Positions 25,858 through 33,513 of a stretch of DNA of 34,235 nucleotides are shown here, in pieces (the stretch's first letter is position 1; the number at the start of each line of letters is the position of its first letter). The notes under the pieces were generated by a model. It had not been told where the DNA came from. It searched no databases and saw only the letters and a program-made list of their open reading frames with translations. This DNA is from Planctomycetaceae bacterium (GTDB lineage: Bacteria > Planctomycetota > Planctomycetia > Planctomycetales > Planctomycetaceae). A program made the position numbers and the translations under genes. The stretch is taken from positions 6,789 through 41,023 of the forward strand of contig PBOJ01000001.1 in assembly GCA_002724315.1 (NCBI GenBank), read 5' to 3'.

Positions 25858-26982
25858 TCAGTCGACCTCGGCGCACATCACCCAGATCGGAGTGCCACCA
25901 GTCTTGTAGACCTTGATCGGGGTCAGCGCACCGGTCTTCTTGTTGATGCGGTAGGTGTGCAGGTCGTCGCTGCGCTGACCGCAGGCGAAGAAAAACTTGC
26001 CCTTCAGGTCAATGCATGTCGCCCTGGGGAAAAAGCCGGTTGGGTAGTGGCCTACGATCGTCATGTCGCCGGTCTTTTTGTCGATCGCGACAGCGCAGAG
26101 CGTGTCGTCAGGCTTCTGCCCTTCTTTCAACTCCGTCGTGCAACGATTCGAAACGTAAGCAAAACGGCCGTTGGGTGTGATCTGGATGTCGGCGGCGTGG
26201 CTGGATCCCTTGTGGCCGGGCGGAAGAGTCGAGAGCGTCGCCTTGCGAGTCAGACGCCCGGTTGACTTGTCGAAGGCCCATGACGTGATGCCCCCACCGT
26301 TTTCATTCGACGTGTACCCGAACGGCAACTTGGGGTGATGCTTGTAGTGGCGAGGTTCGTGGTAACGATGATTCTTGTCCGGCCCATCGACGTAGGGCGG
26401 GTCATTGGGAGTGAGTGTTCCCGCCCTGGTGTCGAGAACGAACTGGTACAGCTTGTTCGGAGAGGTGTGCGGTACGTAGACGTAACGCCCACTGCGGTCG
26501 AGTTCGATGCAGTGGGCAGTCTTCTCCGTTTTGATGTGCGACAGCAGTTTGGACGTCGCGACGCCGTCCACGATGCGATACATGGTGACGTCGCCCGCGC
26601 CATAATGAGCGGCCAGCAGGTATCCCCCGGTGGGGTCGACCTGAATGTAAGGCGGGCGAGATGTGATCTTTGCCGTGTCCACCAGTTTCAGTGTTCCATC
26701 GTCGCTGCGTCGAAATGTTGACACTCCAGCAGCGTTCCCTTCGAGTCCGGTCACCGAGGCGTAAAGGAATTTCTTGTCGGGCGAAAATGCCATGGCGCCG
26801 CCGTTGCCAGGCAGGGCTACGGAGAAGTTCTTTGTGAGGTGGCCCGATTTGCCGTCGATGTCGTAGGCGACAATCGTCTTGTCAGCCGTCGACGCCAGGT
26901 AAAGCACCTGGTCGTCGGCCGAACTGGTCTGAGTCGGGATGGTCATAGCTAGCGTCAACAGAAACAGGGGGGGGATTCGCAT
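25858..26982 (-). CDS. Secreted lactonase-family beta-propeller protein (6-phosphogluconolactonase-like)
   Basis: The product is 374 residues with a signal peptide (MRIPPLFLLTLAMTIPT) and GGAG at 26990-26993, seven bases before the ATG. It has the seven-bladed propeller pattern of the YbhE/Pgl-like lactonase family (PF10282): repeated segments such as ASTADKTIVAYD, FSPDKKFLYAS, VDPTGGYLLAAHYGAG, LDRSGRYVYVPH and ITPNGRFAYVSNR, each followed by a short turn. In cytoplasmic members the reaction is hydrolysis of 6-phosphogluconolactone; an exported form more likely acts on an unphosphorylated sugar lactone or is non-enzymatic. Such a lactone could come from the sugar dehydrogenase type of enzyme found at the window start, but that link is speculative. 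Confidence 0.88.
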   Translation of the reverse strand: MRIPPLFLLTLAMTIPTQTSSADDQVLYLASTADKTIVAYDIDGKSGHLTKNFSVALPGNGGAMAFSPDKKFLYASVTGLEGNAAGVSTFRRSDDGTLKLVDTAKITSRPPYIQVDPTGGYLLAAHYGAGDVTMYRIVDGVATSKLLSHIKTEKTAHCIELDRSGRYVYVPHTSPNKLYQFVLDTRAGTLTPNDPPYVDGPDKNHRYHEPRHYKHHPKLPFGYTSNENGGGITSWAFDKSTGRLTRKATLSTLPPGHKGSSHAADIQITPNGRFAYVSNRCTTELKEGQKPDDTLCAVAIDKKTGDMTIVGHYPTGFFPRATCIDLKGKFFFACGQRSDDLHTYRINKKTGALTPIKVYKTGGTPIWVMCAEVD

Positions 26983-27072
26983 CGGGGCACTCCGGCTGGA
27001 TCGTCCTGGTGTTGTCGTGGATCATTGCACAGCGAGGGGCCGTCGGACGCAAGTGCGGAGGGGTGGGGCGTG
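26983..27072 (-). promoter_or_regulatory. Upstream region of the lactonase gene
   Basis: This 90-base gap separates two genes on the reverse strand. Read in that direction, TTGCGT (27047-27052) and TGCAAT (27024-27029) are 17 bases apart and match the -35/-10 consensus at 3 and 4 of 6 positions, so a weak promoter for the lactonase gene is possible. The Shine-Dalgarno GGAG is at 26990-26993. Confidence 0.2.
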
Positions 27073-28221
27073 TCAGGATGACGGCAGCGGATGGCTGCGC
27101 AGCACGAGTGCCCGGCGGGGCGGCTTGCGATGGACGGCAAGCAGGTAGAGCCCGTCTTTGTGCGTGACGGCGTAGTCGGCCTGAAGATCGTCGATCGTCT
27201 CATCGGGCCGGGCAGGGAAATCGAGTCGAGAGAAGGCCTTGCGGGCGGGATCGAACACCGTCCAGCGGCCGATGAAATGATGCGGCCTGCCGTCGATCGA
27301 CGCTTTTCCACCGGTCCAGGTTGAGTGGTCAAAATACAGGTGGCGGCCAAATCGGTGGCCACCGCTGAGATAACCGTACCACTTGCGTTGACCAGGGACC
27401 TGAAGGGGATCGCCCCAGCGGCCGGTCGTTACGTCCAGGGGGAACAGGCGGCCATTGAACATGTCTGACACGTAGATGGTGGATTCATTGAAAACACCAC
27501 CGCCGACCACCGTCTTGGCTGCCCTTCCCGGACAGCGGAAATGCCCATTCCAGCGGCGGCGTTCGATGTCGAAACGGATTACGTCGTTTCCATTCCAACT
27601 GGATCCCCAGTATTCCATTCGGCCACGGTCGATAAACATCATGTAGGCGGTGTTGCTCAGGCGATACGGGCACTTGTGGAACGTGCCGCGGTGCTTCAGC
27701 GTGTCCCACAGTAGAACGCCACCCTGTTTCGTGTCGTAAAGGCAGAGTTGCGGGCGGCCGGGGACAGGATGCCCTCCGTAGACACCCGGCGACGTGTGGG
27801 GGAAATTGTGCTGGGTGACACGTTTTCGGGATCGGTCCCACACCCACAGTCGGTCGAGCGACGGTGTGCAAAGCAGAATCTGTTTTCCGGTGGCTAACGG
27901 CCAGAGGTGCAGCCCTGCCCACTTGCGACCGGTGACTTGGGCCAGGTCGAACTGGTCGAGGGAACCGGTGGGGGCATGGTATTGCCAGAGCGTGCCGTCG
28001 AGAGGGCTGGTCCAGATGTTTCCGTCGTCATCGACGGACGGTTCGTGGAATCGGCCGGGAGCGGTACCGATGTCGTGTCGGTGGAATGTGGGGGTCTGGA
28101 CCTCCCCTTTTCCCTTGGAAGTGAGCGTTCCGGCCGCGACGGCTGAAGTGCCGCAGATCGCCAGTGATGCCGAGACCGATGCCGTCAGAAAGTCGCGGCG
28201 ATTCGTGAGGGGGGCGGTCAT
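27073..28221 (-). CDS. Tat-exported propeller-like protein of unknown function (cassette C)
   Basis: This 382-residue protein starts with a twin-arginine signal (NRRDFLTASVSASLAICG). The mature part consists of Trp-containing repeats (VDDDGNIWTSPLDGTLWQY, LDRLWVWD, QGGVLLWD, IGRWTVFD), roughly one every 45-50 residues, which suggests a Vgb- or SMP30-like beta-propeller, although I do not recognise a specific family. No catalytic signature is visible. Its ATG overlaps the TGA of the DUF1501 gene by ATGA with no Shine-Dalgarno, so translation is probably coupled. It is the third, variable gene of cassette C. The role may be binding or scaffolding for the DUF1501/PSD1 pair. Confidence 0.8.
   Translation of the reverse strand: MTAPLTNRRDFLTASVSASLAICGTSAVAAGTLTSKGKGEVQTPTFHRHDIGTAPGRFHEPSVDDDGNIWTSPLDGTLWQYHAPTGSLDQFDLAQVTGRKWAGLHLWPLATGKQILLCTPSLDRLWVWDRSRKRVTQHNFPHTSPGVYGGHPVPGRPQLCLYDTKQGGVLLWDTLKHRGTFHKCPYRLSNTAYMMFIDRGRMEYWGSSWNGNDVIRFDIERRRWNGHFRCPGRAAKTVVGGGVFNESTIYVSDMFNGRLFPLDVTTGRWGDPLQVPGQRKWYGYLSGGHRFGRHLYFDHSTWTGGKASIDGRPHHFIGRWTVFDPARKAFSRLDFPARPDETIDDLQADYAVTHKDGLYLLAVHRKPPRRALVLRSHPLPSS
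28218..28221 (-). other. ATGA stop-start overlap within cassette C
   Basis: The reverse-strand ATGA contains the start of the propeller-like gene and the TGA stop of the DUF1501 gene. With no Shine-Dalgarno visible, this arrangement is typical of translational coupling. Confidence 0.9.
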
Positions 28222-29690
28222 GAGGTGGGGCCGGGGTTGATGATGTCGTCGAGCACGGTCCCACCGATGTCAGTCAGTTGCCGAAGACGGCCGGAATGGA
28301 GATATCGGAGCTGCTCGTCGTCGAGCCCCATCAGGTTGAGAATGGTTGCGTGTACGTCTCGGACGGGGATCTGTTCCTCGGCCGCTCGTAGCCCGAATTC
28401 GTCTGTGGCTCCGACCCTGGCGCCGCCGCGGACGTTGCCTCCGGCCATCCACATCACCAGCGCCCAGGAGTTGTGTTCTCGCCCGGGTCGACCACCGAGG
28501 GCTCCGTTGACAAACGGTGTTCGCCCCATTTCCGACGCCCACACGACCAGTGTTTCCTCGAGGAGCCCTCTTTGATCGAGATCGGACAGAAGTGCGGAAA
28601 CCGGCTGGTCGACCTCCTTGCTGTGGCGAATCATCCGTCCGCGAACATCACCGTGATCATCCCAGCTATATACGTTGTTCTGGACGCCGTGGATGAGCAT
28701 CGTGTAACGGACGCCGTGTTCGACCATTCGCCGAGCCAGGAGGCATTGCCGGCCGAAGGCTGCCGTGGAGGGGTTGTCGAGCCCGTAGAGCCGTTGGATA
28801 TGTGCGGGTTCACCGGCAAGATCCACCACGCCGGGAGCCCGAGCTTGCATGCGGAAGGCGAGTTCGTACGCGTTGATGCGTGCCTCAAGATCGGTGGCAT
28901 CGCGGCGTTGTTGGAGGTGACGCCGGTTGAGGAAGCCGAGCAGGTCGAGTTCTTTCCGTTGTTGTGGCCGCGAAAGACCGCGGGGACTGGCCAGATTCAG
29001 GATGGGGGTCCCGGTGGGGCGAAGCAGTGTTCCCTGGTAGGCCGAAGGCAGGTACCCGTTGGCCCAGACCGCGGCGCCGTTCATTGGGGCACCGCGAGGG
29101 TCCTGGATGACCACGTACCCCGGCATGTCCTGGTTTCCAGTGCCCAGCCCGTAGGTCATCCACGAGCCCACCGAAGGACTTCCGGGGAACTGGCTGCCGG
29201 TGGTGACATGCAATGTTGACGGGCCGTGGTTTTGGTTGTCGGTCTTGATTCCATGGATGAATGCGAGACGGTCGGCATGTCCCCGAAGGTGCGGGAACAG
29301 TTCGGAGAAGTGGTGTCCACACTCGCCATGCTGCTTGAATTGGAATGGGCTGCCGACAACCGAGTGTGGAAACGTGAGACGTCCCTGGAGTTCACCGGTG
29401 AGGTTGGGGATTCGGTTGAGCGGTTTGCCGTGAAGCTCGTTGAGCAGCGGTTTGTGCTCAAAAGAATCGACCTGGCTCACTCCTCCCTGCATGAACAGGA
29501 AGATGCAATGCTTGGCCCGCCGTGGGATGTGCGGAGATTGGCCGGCAAGGGGATTGGGCAGGTCTCCGTCGGAGCGGGCCTCTTGGGCTGCAAGGCCGGT
29601 GAGTGCCAGCGAACCCAGGCCGTTCCACGATCGTGTGAGAAAATCGCGGCGAGAGGCGAAAGGCAGGGCGGCGGATGGAGGAATGTGCAT
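28218..29690 (-). CDS. DUF1501 domain protein, Tat-exported (cassette C)
   Basis: This 490-residue protein has a Tat signal starting at SRRDFLTRSW (residues 13-22) after a short Pro/Ala-rich extension. Family motifs are GGVSQVDSFEHKP, the YSWDDHGDVRG segment, ASEMGRTPFVNG, GREHNSWALVMWMAGG and RDVHATILNLMGLD. Compared with the other two copies, the first motif has Gln for His and Glu for Asp (SQVDSFE against SHVDSFD), and EFGRTP has become EMGRTP; Gln at the first position is, as far as I know, tolerated in the family. It lies 8 bases after the PSD1 gene and overlaps the propeller-like gene by four bases. Function is unknown, with an alkaline phosphatase-like fold expected. Confidence 0.92.
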   Translation of the reverse strand: MHIPPSAALPFASRRDFLTRSWNGLGSLALTGLAAQEARSDGDLPNPLAGQSPHIPRRAKHCIFLFMQGGVSQVDSFEHKPLLNELHGKPLNRIPNLTGELQGRLTFPHSVVGSPFQFKQHGECGHHFSELFPHLRGHADRLAFIHGIKTDNQNHGPSTLHVTTGSQFPGSPSVGSWMTYGLGTGNQDMPGYVVIQDPRGAPMNGAAVWANGYLPSAYQGTLLRPTGTPILNLASPRGLSRPQQRKELDLLGFLNRRHLQQRRDATDLEARINAYELAFRMQARAPGVVDLAGEPAHIQRLYGLDNPSTAAFGRQCLLARRMVEHGVRYTMLIHGVQNNVYSWDDHGDVRGRMIRHSKEVDQPVSALLSDLDQRGLLEETLVVWASEMGRTPFVNGALGGRPGREHNSWALVMWMAGGNVRGGARVGATDEFGLRAAEEQIPVRDVHATILNLMGLDDEQLRYLHSGRLRQLTDIGGTVLDDIINPGPTS

Positions 29691-29698
29691 GTGCGAGA

Positions 29699-32590
29699 TC
29701 AGTCGATGTAGACGAATTCATTGCTGTTGAGCAGTACGCGGCAAAGACCGACAAGTGGGTCGGAACTTGGCGTTTTGAGGAACCGGGCGAGTCGCGAGAC
29801 CTCTTCGGGGGTCGGATGCCGGCCGTAGGCGACCTGGAACGCGAAATCGATCTGTGCGGAGGCGTTCTCGCCGGCCAGTTTGCGGACACGTGCGGCGAAA
29901 TGGACCGCCTCCTGGTTGACGAATCGACCGTTGTACATTGCCAGGGCCTGCAGGGGTGTCACCGAAGACCTTCGTTTGGGGCGAGATTGTTCACAGACCA
30001 GGGCATCGAATGCCTGCATGAAGGGCATGCTCAGCGAACGTTGCTGGTAAATGTAGATGCTGCGTTTGCGGCTGCGGTGGTCATCGTGAGTGAACCACTT
30101 GCTGGAATTCCATTTGACCCGCTCGCCGACATCGTCGGGCAGCATTGGGAAGATGGGGAGCCCGTAGTGTTCGGGGTTCAGCCGGCCGCTGACTGACAAC
30201 ACGTTGTCTCGGACGGCTTCGGCCTCGAGTCGACGCCGACGGAATCGCCACAGCAGACGGTTGGACGGATCGGTGCGGAGAGCGTCTGGGTTTTCGGTAA
30301 GCGAGGCCTGCCGATAGGTGGCCGAGAGCACCATCAGGCGATGAAGTGTCTTTATCCGCCATCCCCCGTTGGTGAAGTGGCGTGCCAGCCAGTCGATGAG
30401 TTGCTCGTGACTGGGGCCGACCTTCAAGGTCCCGAAGTCACTGGGTGTGGCCACGATCCCCTGGCCGAAGTGCCAGTGCCAGAGACGATTGACCATCACG
30501 CGGGCTGTTAACGGGTTGTCTTTGCTGGCGATCCATTTGGCCAGTGCCATGCGACGGCTGCGCGTCGGCCAACGTTTGAAGGGGTCGAGACGTATGGCGG
30601 CCGGCTTTTGATGGCCAGTCACGGCACTCAGGAACCCCGGTTCCACAACTTCGCCGGGGTTGTTGTACTCTCCCCTCAGCATCACGCGGGAGGTGGGCAC
30701 ACCAGGTTCGTACGGAGGGCCGAAGGCGTGTCGGAGTGACATTGCCACCGGCTGCAGACGCCTGATGTCTCCGGGGATTGCTCGTTGTCGAATCGACAAC
30801 AAGCGGAAACGATGACGCTCTTCATCCGTGATTTGTGTGGAGGAGGGGTCGTTGATGAGAGAAGCCAGAGATTGGGACTTGCGGGCAGACGGGTAAACCG
30901 CGGTGGCGAAAAACTGCCCCGCCCCACCGATCTCCAGCCCGTAACCTTCGCCCTGGTGCGTGGCAGAGAAGACAGCGACGATCGTGCCCTGTTGGTCGCC
31001 GAGAAACATGGCCTGTTGGAGGCCACTCTTGAGGAACGAATTGTTGAAGAGCACGGCAGCAGACTGTCGTTTGCCGAGTGTCGACAGCCGGGGCTGTAGA
31101 GCCTGTGACGACTGTGCGAGAGTCAGCCCGGTGATGCGGCAGGCCCAGCGGCCCACGGGGGAATTGGTCCCGGGGTTCGGTGTGGCGGGATCAGCATCGA
31201 GGTCGGTGGCGTCGAGCCACAAGCGGAGTCCGTTTGTGGGAGGCGCGGGGTCGGTCGGTGCGGCGGACTCGTACTTGTGACGAATCCATGCGTGCAGTCG
31301 CGCACGTTCGGATTCGGACAGCGAGTGGTCGTAGATCAGGATGTCGCCAAATGCGCCTTGGTGACCGGCCTTGAGAGGCTTGCCGAGCCCGTTGGTGTGC
31401 TGGCCGAGAGAAATGTGAGTGGGCGAATCGAGGTCGGCAAACCAGTGCCCATGGTTGCTACCGGACAGGGAATCCGTTCGCCTGGCGTTTTTCCCGTCGG
31501 TCTCGAAATGCCAGCGAGAACCGTTGGAACTGACCAGGACCGTGTGTCGGTTGCCGTCGGAGACGGGAGCACTGTCGAAGTAGTAATTGTTTCCGAGGCT
31601 GCCACCCATCGACTGCAGGGCGAAACCCGCCGGCGGTGCGATTCGCTTTCCCAGTTCGCTTGTGAGTTGGGCCAGTTCTGTTTTGACGGTCTCGGTCTCT
31701 TTCTGGAGAGCCGCGAGTGTTTGTTTGGCCCACGCAGCTTCGCCCTTTCGGTAAAACGTGGCCGGGAGTGCACCGCCGATCTGGAACCCGTCACCCCTGA
31801 GGGGGGGCGGGATGGCGACCGTCGCGAAGAACGCTTTCATCCGGTAGAAGTCTTCGGTGGGAATCGGGTCGTGCTTGTGGTCGTGGCACTTCGCACAGCC
31901 GACCGTGAGTCCCAGAAAGACGGAGCCGACCGTTGAGGTGATTTCACTGAGCATCTCGTGGCGAGTCTCATCACCACGCGGCTCGGTGAACGGAGCCAGT
32001 CGCAGGAACGTCATGGCCACGACGCGTTCCGGTTCGGGAAGTGGCAACTCACCGGCACCGAGCACTTCTGAGAATTCGTCACCTGCCAATTGCTCTTTGA
32101 CAAACAGATCGTACGGTTTGTCGCGGTTGAGACTGTCGATGACGTAATCTCGGTACCGCCACGCGTGGGGCAAATCGGGGTCGCCCTCATACCCGGCGGT
32201 GTCGGCGTAACGGGCCAGATCGAGCCAGAAACGGGCCCACCGTTCGCCGTGACGGGGATCCTTCAGAAGGCGATCGACAACCGTTTCGTAGGCCTTTGGC
32301 GACTTGTCGTCCAGGAACGCCTGACGCTCAGCCGGTGTGGGCGGTAACCCGATGAGGTCGAAGTAGACTCGCCGCAGCAGGATCTCTTGTTTTGCCGGGA
32401 CAGAGGGGCCGAGGCCGGCCGATTCCAGCTTGGCCAGGATGAACCGGTCGATCGGATTGCGGCACCATGAGGCGTCGGAAACCGCCGGAGCCTTCGGATT
32501 GCCGACTGGTGTGAAGGGCCAGTTCTGTTGTGCGACGACAGGCTGGGCCAGGCACGGCGTCAGCAGGACCAGCAGCAGAAGCCTTGTCAT
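29699..32590 (-). CDS. PSCyt2-PSD1 protein with LamG-like insert, lacking PSCyt1 (cassette C)
   Basis: The product is 963 residues from the ATG at 32590, which opens the signal peptide MTRLLLLVLLTPCLA. The mature part begins almost at once with DUF1549 (NPIDRFILAKLE at 45-56, FDLIGLPPTP at 77-86), so the N-terminal PSCyt1 heme domain present in cassettes A and B is absent. One CxxCH remains (CAKCH at 232-236). A coiled-coil segment near 290-320 is followed by two beta-rich LamG-like regions (about 325-450, with ILIYDHSLSESERA, and about 465-590, with GLRLWLDATDLDA). DUF1553 fills about 655-950 with RLWHWHFGQGI and TPLQALAMYNGRF. No Shine-Dalgarno is seen. It heads the three-gene cassette C and is divergent from the creatininase gene. 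Confidence 0.92.
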   Translation of the reverse strand: MTRLLLLVLLTPCLAQPVVAQQNWPFTPVGNPKAPAVSDASWCRNPIDRFILAKLESAGLGPSVPAKQEILLRRVYFDLIGLPPTPAERQAFLDDKSPKAYETVVDRLLKDPRHGERWARFWLDLARYADTAGYEGDPDLPHAWRYRDYVIDSLNRDKPYDLFVKEQLAGDEFSEVLGAGELPLPEPERVVAMTFLRLAPFTEPRGDETRHEMLSEITSTVGSVFLGLTVGCAKCHDHKHDPIPTEDFYRMKAFFATVAIPPPLRGDGFQIGGALPATFYRKGEAAWAKQTLAALQKETETVKTELAQLTSELGKRIAPPAGFALQSMGGSLGNNYYFDSAPVSDGNRHTVLVSSNGSRWHFETDGKNARRTDSLSGSNHGHWFADLDSPTHISLGQHTNGLGKPLKAGHQGAFGDILIYDHSLSESERARLHAWIRHKYESAAPTDPAPPTNGLRLWLDATDLDADPATPNPGTNSPVGRWACRITGLTLAQSSQALQPRLSTLGKRQSAAVLFNNSFLKSGLQQAMFLGDQQGTIVAVFSATHQGEGYGLEIGGAGQFFATAVYPSARKSQSLASLINDPSSTQITDEERHRFRLLSIRQRAIPGDIRRLQPVAMSLRHAFGPPYEPGVPTSRVMLRGEYNNPGEVVEPGFLSAVTGHQKPAAIRLDPFKRWPTRSRRMALAKWIASKDNPLTARVMVNRLWHWHFGQGIVATPSDFGTLKVGPSHEQLIDWLARHFTNGGWRIKTLHRLMVLSATYRQASLTENPDALRTDPSNRLLWRFRRRRLEAEAVRDNVLSVSGRLNPEHYGLPIFPMLPDDVGERVKWNSSKWFTHDDHRSRKRSIYIYQQRSLSMPFMQAFDALVCEQSRPKRRSSVTPLQALAMYNGRFVNQEAVHFAARVRKLAGENASAQIDFAFQVAYGRHPTPEEVSRLARFLKTPSSDPLVGLCRVLLNSNEFVYID

Positions 32591-32730
32591 GATGGAGGCC
32601 GATATCGCGTTGGTTGGGATGTGCAGGGGACGCAGGCTTTCGATACACATTGTCTGCCGTAAAATACGGTGAGATCAATCTGAGGTCCTGGTGGACCGGG
32701 GAATTCGCGGACAACAGCGGAGACAAAACG
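32591..32730. promoter_or_regulatory. Divergent intergenic region with CCGTA inverted repeat
   Basis: The 140 bases lie between cassette C and the creatininase gene. CCGTA-AAA-TACGG at 32657-32669 is a perfect 5+5 inverted repeat. TAAAAT at 32660-32665, inside it, matches a forward -10 box at 5 of 6 positions, with a poor -35 (TTTCGA, 32638-32643) 16 bases upstream. An operator overlapping the -10 would allow repression, but this rests on pattern alone. Confidence 0.3.
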
Positions 32731-33513
32731 ATGCGGTACGGTGATTGTCGTTGGGTCGATATCGACGCCATGGACAAGGACGGAGTGGTCGCGGTGTGCC
32801 CGATCGCTGCTCTCGAACAACACGGGCACCACCTGCCGCTCCTGACCGATACGTACCTCGCCACTGAGGTGGCTGAGCGGGTTGAAGCGACGATTCCGGA
32901 AAAGGTGTTGCTGACACCGACCATGTGGGTTGGGGCTTCCGACCACCACCTGGATTTTCCAGGTACCATTTCGCTGCCCAACACGCTCTATGTCGAGGTG
33001 ATCAAGAACGTTGTGCGGTGCCTGGTGAGAGCCGGCTTTCGTCGAATCCTGTTGCTCAACGGCCATGGCGGAAATGTTGCACCCGGGACTGTTGCGATCA
33101 CCGAATTGGCCAATGAATGTGATCAGGCTGACGGACTGTTGTTGGCTTTGTCGAGCTACTGGGAATTGGCCGGTTTCGGGTCCGATTCGACGTCGCTGGA
33201 AACACCAATGGTCTCGCATGCTTGCGAGTACGAAACCTCGATGATGCTGGTGGTCAACGGCGAAACCGTACACATGGATGAGGCGAAGACGGGCGACCCC
33301 GTCATCGACACTCCGTTTTATCATTCAGAGCTCGGAGGTCGGGTCACCGTTGCCGGGCGGTTTCATCGCCTGAGTCCAACCGGGGCGATGGGGTCGCCCG
33401 AGTTGGCCACCCCTGAGAAGGGCGAGGAACTTCTGGCACGTGGTGGAACTGAAGTCGTGAAATTCATCGAGGAGTTCCTGGGATGGGATCACCGTGTCGT
33501 GTTGAAGCCGTGA
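32731..33513 (+). CDS. Creatininase-family amidohydrolase
   Basis: The product is 260 residues from the ATG at 32731, with GGAG eight bases upstream; 39 further in-frame codons upstream overlap the divergent promoter region and are rejected. The metal-binding residues of the creatininase/MftE-like family are visible: Glu29, His31 and Asp40 in LEQHGHHLPLLTD, His112 in LNGHGGN, and Glu167 in HACEYETSMM. The middle segment GASDHHLDFPGTISL is also typical. Members hydrolyse cyclic or linear amides with two metal ions; many planctomycete copies have unknown substrates. No signal peptide is present, so it is cytoplasmic. The next gene overlaps its 3' end, suggesting a shared transcript. Confidence 0.93.
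   Translation: MRYGDCRWVDIDAMDKDGVVAVCPIAALEQHGHHLPLLTDTYLATEVAERVEATIPEKVLLTPTMWVGASDHHLDFPGTISLPNTLYVEVIKNVVRCLVRAGFRRILLLNGHGGNVAPGTVAITELANECDQADGLLLALSSYWELAGFGSDSTSLETPMVSHACEYETSMMLVVNGETVHMDEAKTGDPVIDTPFYHSELGGRVTVAGRFHRLSPTGAMGSPELATPEKGEELLARGGTEVVKFIEEFLGWDHRVVLKP
33471..33474 (+). promoter_or_regulatory. Shine-Dalgarno of the sialidase-like gene
   Basis: GGAG (within GAGGAG) lies inside the end of the creatininase gene, eight bases before the ATG at 33483. It favours that ATG over the GTG at 33510, which overlaps the creatininase stop as GTGA. Confidence 0.65.
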
